Part shown: positions 60,005 to 64,000 of the stretch, piece by piece
Layout of the letters: each line of letters starts with the position of its first letter
Position numbering within the stretch: position 1 is the first letter of the stretch
Origin: JAFDWI01 sp963764215
GTDB taxonomy: Bacteria > Actinomycetota > Acidimicrobiia > Acidimicrobiales > Iamiaceae
Direction: 5' to 3'
Length of the DNA: 64,000 bases
NCBI GenBank assembly: GCA_963764215.1
Contig: CAVXRS010000005.1
Location: 682,001 to 746,000, forward strand
Notes under the pieces: generated by a model
Databases searched by the model: none
Told to the model about the DNA's origin: nothing
Seen by the model: only the letters and a program-made list of their open reading frames with translations
Program-made: the position numbers and the translations under genes

Positions 60005-61153
60005 ATGACCGATCTCGACCGGCTGTACAACGTCGAACAGGTGCGCGCCGCGGCCCGGCGAACCCTTCCCCGGGTGCTGTTCGACTACATCGACGGCGAC
60101 GCCGAGGACGGATCGACCCGCCGGGCCAACCGTGCCGCCTTCTCCCGGTGGTCGCTGCGCCAACGGGTGCTCACCGAAGCGGGCGTCAGAGCCGACCTGT
60201 CGGTCGAAGTCGTGGGGCGCACCCTCGCTGTGCCCATCATCGTGGCCCCGTGTGGCATGGCGTCGCTGATGCACCCCGACGGGCCCATCGGCGCCGCGCG
60301 CGCCGCGGCCGCGCAAGGCACGCTGGCCGTGCTGTCCACGGTGGCGGGCACCAAACCGGCCGATCTGGCCGCCGCGGTTCAGGACCCGGGATGGTTCCAG
60401 CTCTACGCCCCCAAAGGGCGGGAGCAGGCCGAAATGCTGATCTCGGAAGCCGCCGAGAACGATTTCGGTGCCCTGGTCATCACCACCGACACCGCGGTGC
60501 TCGGTCGGCGCGAACGTGACCTGGCCCACGGGGTGACGATGCCGATGAAGCTGTCGGTGTCCGTGGCGGCACGTCTCGGTTTCGAGTTCGCCTCAAAGCC
60601 CCGGTGGGTCGCCCGCTTCGCCCGTGACCAGATCGAAAAGCGACGCAGCGCCACCGCCGGATCGTCGCGGGGGCTGTCGCCGCTGGAGATGGGCGCCTCG
60701 CCGGTCACCTGGGACGACATCGCCTGGATGCGCGAGATGTGGAACGGCCCCCTCGTCATCAAAGGGCTCGTCGACGCGGAGGACGCCCGTCGGGCGGTCG
60801 ATGTCGGTGCGGAAGCCGTGGTCGTGTCCAACCACGGCGGCCGTCAGCTCGACGGGGCACCGGCCAGCCTCGATGCGCTCGTTTCGGTCGTCGACGCGGT
60901 GGGCGAGAACATCGATGTGATCGTGGACGGTGGGATCCGTCGCGGCACCGACATCATCAAAGCGTTGAGCCTGGGAGCGAAGGCCGTGCAGATCGGGCGG
61001 CCGTGGCTCTTCGGGCTTTCCGTGGCCGGCCAGGCCGGGGTCGAACACGTGCTCTCGCTCTACAAACGTGAACTGCTCAACGCGCTCACCCTGCTGGATG
61101 TGACCGCAATGCGTGAGCTGGGCCGTGACAACGTGGTCCACGCTTCATCCTGA
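60005..61153 (+). CDS. FMN-dependent alpha-hydroxy acid dehydrogenase (LldD/MftD-like)
   Basis: The 382-residue TIM-barrel flavoprotein starts RLYNVEQVRAAARRTLPRVLFDYIDGDAEDG. It shows PIIVAPCGMASLMHPDG, the active-site loop VVVSNHGGRQLDGAPASLDAL with the catalytic His, and IDVIVDGGIRRGTDIIKAL for FMN phosphate binding. The family includes L-lactate and glycolate oxidases and MftD, which finishes mycofactocin. Because the divergent gene encodes a mycofactocin-type SDR, MftD-like or redox-partner roles are possible, but no mft genes are in the window. AAGGGG precedes ATG 60005. Confidence 0.9.
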   Translation: MTDLDRLYNVEQVRAAARRTLPRVLFDYIDGDAEDGSTRRANRAAFSRWSLRQRVLTEAGVRADLSVEVVGRTLAVPIIVAPCGMASLMHPDGPIGAARAAAAQGTLAVLSTVAGTKPADLAAAVQDPGWFQLYAPKGREQAEMLISEAAENDFGALVITTDTAVLGRRERDLAHGVTMPMKLSVSVAARLGFEFASKPRWVARFARDQIEKRRSATAGSSRGLSPLEMGASPVTWDDIAWMREMWNGPLVIKGLVDAEDARRAVDVGAEAVVVSNHGGRQLDGAPASLDALVSVVDAVGENIDVIVDGGIRRGTDIIKALSLGAKAVQIGRPWLFGLSVAGQAGVEHVLSLYKRELLNALTLLDVTAMRELGRDNVVHASS

Positions 61154-61185
61154 TCCGTGACAGACGCTTCCAGTCGTCATCCCTC

Positions 61186-61236
61186 GTTTTGGGTGCGGGT
61201 TCCGGTCACGACGTGACCGGAACCCGCACCCAAAAC
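61186..61236. terminator. Perfect 51-nt palindrome between convergent genes
   Basis: Two exactly complementary 25-base arms (61186-61210 and 61212-61236) surround a single central A. The arm begins GTTTTGGGTGCGGGTTCC. It lies between the convergent hydroxyacid oxidase and murD2 genes, where a bidirectional terminator is expected. The T and A runs are inside the stem ends rather than after the stem, so it is not a textbook terminator. Confidence 0.6.
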
Positions 61237-61275
61237 CCTGTGGTGGGGCTGCGGTCAGGGAGCTGACCGGGCGGT

Positions 61276-62554
61276 TCAGGCGAGCGCGGCGATCGCGGCG
61301 CGGAATGCCGCGGCGCGATCCGACCACACCCCTTCGGCGCGCTCGGTCGGGGCCAGCGGCGAGAACACCACCGTGCCACCGGGAGCGCACGCCCGCGCGG
61401 CCGCGGTCGTGGCGTCGGACATCGCCGACACGCAGGTGGTGTCGGCCACTGCCGGTTGGGCGGCGAGCTGACCTAAGCGGGGATCGTCGGCGGATCCGAG
61501 CCAGACGATGGTGAGCGCATCCCGTGCCCACCCCGAGAGGACATCGATCACCGGGTCGAGTGGGACGTGACGGTCGTGCCCGCCACAGATCAACACCGCG
61601 GGGCCGGGAGCGACGCGTTCCAGGGCGGCCGCGGTGGCCGACGGGTTCGAGCCGAGGGCGTCGTCGATCCAGGTGATGCCGTCGGTGGTTGCCACCGTCT
61701 GGAACCGACTGGGCAGATCGGGGTAGGCGTCTGCCAACGACTTCGTGAGCGGCTCGACGTCCGGCACCGGGGCGCCTCGCAAGCCCAGCTCGGCACGGAC
61801 CGCGGCCACAGCCAGGGCCGTGTTGCGCGCCCGGTGGTCACCGGACGCGGCCACCCGGGTGACCTGCGAGGCGAGCGGTTCGGGCAGCTCCTGGTCGGCG
61901 AGTGCGAACCTGGCTGCGGGCGGCGCGCCGTCGGCCTGGTCGATGGTGAGGATCCGCAGCTTGTCCTGGCGGTACTGCTCCGCTGAACCGTGCCAGTCGA
62001 GGTGGTCGTCGGCCAGCAACGTCAACACGGCGACCTCCCCGGTGGCGATGAGGTCGGCGCCGTGGTAGCTGGAGAGCTCCACCACCGCGACCCCGTCGAT
62101 GCGGGGGTCGACGTCCCAGGCGGAGGGGCCGATGTTGCCGACCAGATGTGCGGTGACCCCGTGGGCCTCGCAGGCCCGTGGCGACCAACGTGGCCGTGGA
62201 CGACTTGCCCTTCGTGCCGGTGACCACCACGCTGCCGGGGCCGCCGCGTACGGCCAGCCAGAGCCCGGTCGGTGTGGTGGCGAGGTGCGCAGTCGCGGCC
62301 AACGCCGCCACGTCGGCGCGGCGGGTCGGCACCCCGGGGCTGCGGAGCACCACGTCGGCCGCCGCGGGGGTCGAGGTCAGCACTTCGACGTCGTAGCGGT
62401 GCAGGGTCTCGGCCTGTTCCGGTTGTGGAGGTGCCGATTCGACGATCCGGATCCGCCCGACGCCCGCGGCGCGCAGGTGTGGCAGGACGGAAAGGGTTTC
62501 GACGCCGACGCCGAGCAGCACCACGTCGGTGCCGGCGAGCTCAGCGAGTTGCAT
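61276..62554 (-). CDS. murD2: UDP-MurNAc-L-alanine--L-glutamate ligase-like Mur ligase, MurD2 (one frameshift)
   Basis: This Mur ligase has an N-terminal domain (GTDVVLLGVGVETLSVLPHL), the ATP loop VVTGTKGKSSTATLVAT, the central motif VVELSSYHGADL with the following LLADDHLDWHGS, and a C-terminal domain with DDALGSNPSATAAAL and LICGGHDRHVPLD. One indel near 62178 splits it. Restored length is about 426 residues. It overlaps murL by 14 bases. By analogy with Xanthomonas MurD2-MurL it should add L-glutamate to UDP-MurNAc-L-Ala, the product then being epimerised. A canonical MurD accepting D-glutamate is the alternative, made unlikely by the murL partner. Confidence 0.82.
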
Positions 62555-63866
62555 CGAGGCCGACCCCGAGTGCCATATCGAGCATTGCCCGGTACTCGTC
62601 TGGGACGAGATCCTCTCCGCTCGGTTGCAGCAGCGCGGCAAGGTTGCTGCCGGAAGCCGCGGCAACCCGGCCGGCCTCCTCGGCGAGAGCGCGCACCACC
62701 ACCGTGTCGGCCCATTCGGGGCGGGAGGCGAGATGATCCAGGGCGATCGCGGATTCGGCCAACTCGCCGACACAGTCGAAGGGCTTGTCGGCCCAGAGGG
62801 CGCGCACCCCGTCGATCTGGGCGGGGTCGTCCAGGAGGTTGCCGCCGAACATCTCGGAGGCTTCTTCCGGGGACAGGAACACCGCGAACGACAGGAACGT
62901 GAACCGGCATTTGGCGCAGTTGCGGCACCAGGTGGGGTTCTCGGGTGGGTTGGTCAGGCTGAACACCCGGTTGCACGACAGGATCGCGTTGCGCAGGTCG
63001 GGACGTCGGGCCAACGCCCCCGAGATCGCCAACTCGGAGTAGCGGCGCACCGCGGAGAAGTAGCGGATGCCGGCCGGCGCCATGGCCGCGGCCAACGCCT
63101 GTTCGAACGCGAACGTCTTGGAGTACTGGTGGTTCACCGGTATGCCGTCGATCCGTCGGGTCGGTTCCTCGGCGGAGCGTTCGTTTGCGATCACGACGTC
63201 GCGTCGTCCGTCCAACGCCGCGTAGACGGCGGCGACCGACGAGTTGATGGCCGTGATCGGTACGTGGCCGTTGTAGCCGCCCGCGGCGGTGCGTCGGGCG
63301 AGGAGCGGATCGAGGCGCCGGGCCACTTCGATGAGCGGGACGCCGACCGCCGCGGCCGAACGGCGCTGGACCGAGGTCGGGTGGATGGTCAGGGCGGCCG
63401 GGTCTTCGAGGAGGCTGAGCGTGAGCGTGGAGTCCTTGCCGCCCCCGAAGGGCACCAGCGCCGCGGCGCCAGGCTCCGGATGGGCGGGCGGGGTGGAGGG
63501 GCCCAGTGGTCCGTCGTGGCGCGCGGGGAGGGGCACGGCGAGTCCGTTGCGCACCGCGAGCTCGCGCAGCGCGTGATCGTAGAGATGCGGGACGAGCGCC
63601 GCGACCGCGGGGTGCAGCGGTCGGGCCACGCGCACCACGCCGGGCAACGTCAGCTTGTAGTAGCTCACCCCCACGCACAGGTGGGCGATGTCGAGCAGGT
63701 GGCTGATGGCCGGGTCGTCGGCGCCGACCACCGGGGTCGGGGGTTCGGCCCGGCTGAAGGTCTCGGTGAACGTGTCGTCGCCCAGCCGGAAGGAAAATGC
63801 CAACGTGCCCGTTGACGCATCGAAGGTGCGATCGGTCAACTCGAAGATTGGGGTGGACGCCGGCAT
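62541..63866 (-). CDS. murL: UDP-MurNAc-L-alanyl-L-glutamate epimerase MurL
   Basis: The 441-residue protein carries a PP-loop-like ATP site (AALVPFGGGKDSTLTLSLL) and the conserved blocks VNHQYSKTFAFEQAL, GIRYFSAVRRYSELAIS and NPTWCRNCAKCRFTFLSFAVF, as in MurL. MurL inverts the terminal L-Glu of UDP-MurNAc-L-Ala-L-Glu in an ATP-dependent reaction, so that no glutamate racemase is needed. The start ATG at 63866 has TACGCT 10 bases upstream; an earlier ATG at 63941 would add a basic stretch with no family support. It is the first gene of the murL-murD2 operon. Confidence 0.85.
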   Translation of the reverse strand: MPASTPIFELTDRTFDASTGTLAFSFRLGDDTFTETFSRAEPPTPVVGADDPAISHLLDIAHLCVGVSYYKLTLPGVVRVARPLHPAVAALVPHLYDHALRELAVRNGLAVPLPARHDGPLGPSTPPAHPEPGAAALVPFGGGKDSTLTLSLLEDPAALTIHPTSVQRRSAAAVGVPLIEVARRLDPLLARRTAAGGYNGHVPITAINSSVAAVYAALDGRRDVVIANERSAEEPTRRIDGIPVNHQYSKTFAFEQALAAAMAPAGIRYFSAVRRYSELAISGALARRPDLRNAILSCNRVFSLTNPPENPTWCRNCAKCRFTFLSFAVFLSPEEASEMFGGNLLDDPAQIDGVRALWADKPFDCVGELAESAIALDHLASRPEWADTVVVRALAEEAGRVAAASGSNLAALLQPSGEDLVPDEYRAMLDMALGVGLDATR

Positions 63867-63876
63867 CGGTTTGCCA

Positions 63877-63882
63877 AGCGTA
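63877..63882 (-). promoter_or_regulatory. Candidate -10 box TACGCT for murL-murD2
   Basis: TACGCT on the minus strand lies 10 bases before ATG 63866. The remaining bases to 64000 hold no gene that I can support. Confidence 0.45.
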
Positions 63883-64000
63883 GCCCTCACTCTGCTGCGC
63901 AAGCCGCCGCGGGATCGTGCCAGCCGCGGACGAGTCGGCACGCTCCTGCGGGAGCGCGGAAGTTCGAGAAATGTCTTCCGTGTTCGTCTTGATCGGGCCG

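Overview
The window is high-GC DNA from an actinobacterium. The gene content and order best fit the class Acidimicrobiia (Ilumatobacter/Iamia-like). This is inferred from family knowledge, not from a database search. Two blocks recall mycobacterial gene order. The first is DUF3499 - manB - Trm112-like - SIS protein - ahcY - comF - hpf - secA. The second is prfB - ftsE - ftsX, with ssrA and smpB further along. Coding density is high, the longest gene-free stretch is about 260 bases (29430-29687), and I see no tRNA, rRNA, CRISPR array, insertion sequence or prophage.

Layout. 1-5.8 kb: sugar-nucleotide and polysaccharide-export genes (a PMI-type cupin, gmd, an rmd-like reductase, wzm/wzt-like ABC exporter, a GT4). 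5.9-8.1 kb: a lipoprotein and a secreted SLT-like/DUF4214 protein. 8.1-11.9 kb: two GT4 glycosyltransferases and a methyltransferase. 12.1-18.2 kb: a small coiled-coil protein, a GT2-membrane fusion, a DUF5719-like protein and a membrane thioredoxin. 18.3-23.1 kb: ftsH, a hydrolase/TetR pair, DUF3499, a CPBP protease. 23.1-28.6 kb: a PTPS_related-type membrane protein, manB, Trm112-like, SIS protein. 28.8-33.4 kb: a Sap/GAP-type membrane protein, ahcY, an SDR, comF, hpf. 33.5-39.7 kb: secA, prfB, ftsE, ftsX, carD. 39.8-44.3 kb: a desaturase, a methyltransferase, a SRAP protein, a DEAD-box helicase. 44.4-50.4 kb: tmRNA, two coupled PLP enzymes, an acyl-CoA synthetase, smpB. 50.4-51.9 kb: a JAMM protease and cysM. 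52-59 kb: an accessory-looking segment with a 468-bp-repeat pentapeptide lipoprotein, a secreted protein, a large HTH/AAA regulator and a phosphate-permease remnant. 59-63.9 kb: a mycofactocin-type SDR, an FMN 2-hydroxyacid oxidase, and a murD2-murL pair.

How the genes work together. The first 28 kb mostly makes, exports and anchors envelope glycans: mannose-6-phosphate chemistry (cupin, manB) feeds GDP-mannose and GDP-deoxyhexose synthesis (gmd, rmd), glycosyltransferases build chains, and wzm/wzt export them. The middle holds secretion (secA), division (ftsEX), translation termination and rescue (prfB, ssrA, smpB), ribosome hibernation and the methyl cycle (ahcY). The last genes suggest that D-glutamate enters peptidoglycan by epimerisation of the MurNAc-dipeptide rather than by a racemase.

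Caution. More than 20 genes, including secA, ftsE, carD and prfB, contain single-base indels. In each case the conserved protein continues at once in another frame. These look like consensus-sequence errors, so I give each such gene as one CDS over its full span with the approximate break. Many genes carry a TANNNT box 6-11 nt before the start codon, suggesting widespread leaderless transcription. I used this to choose several starts.
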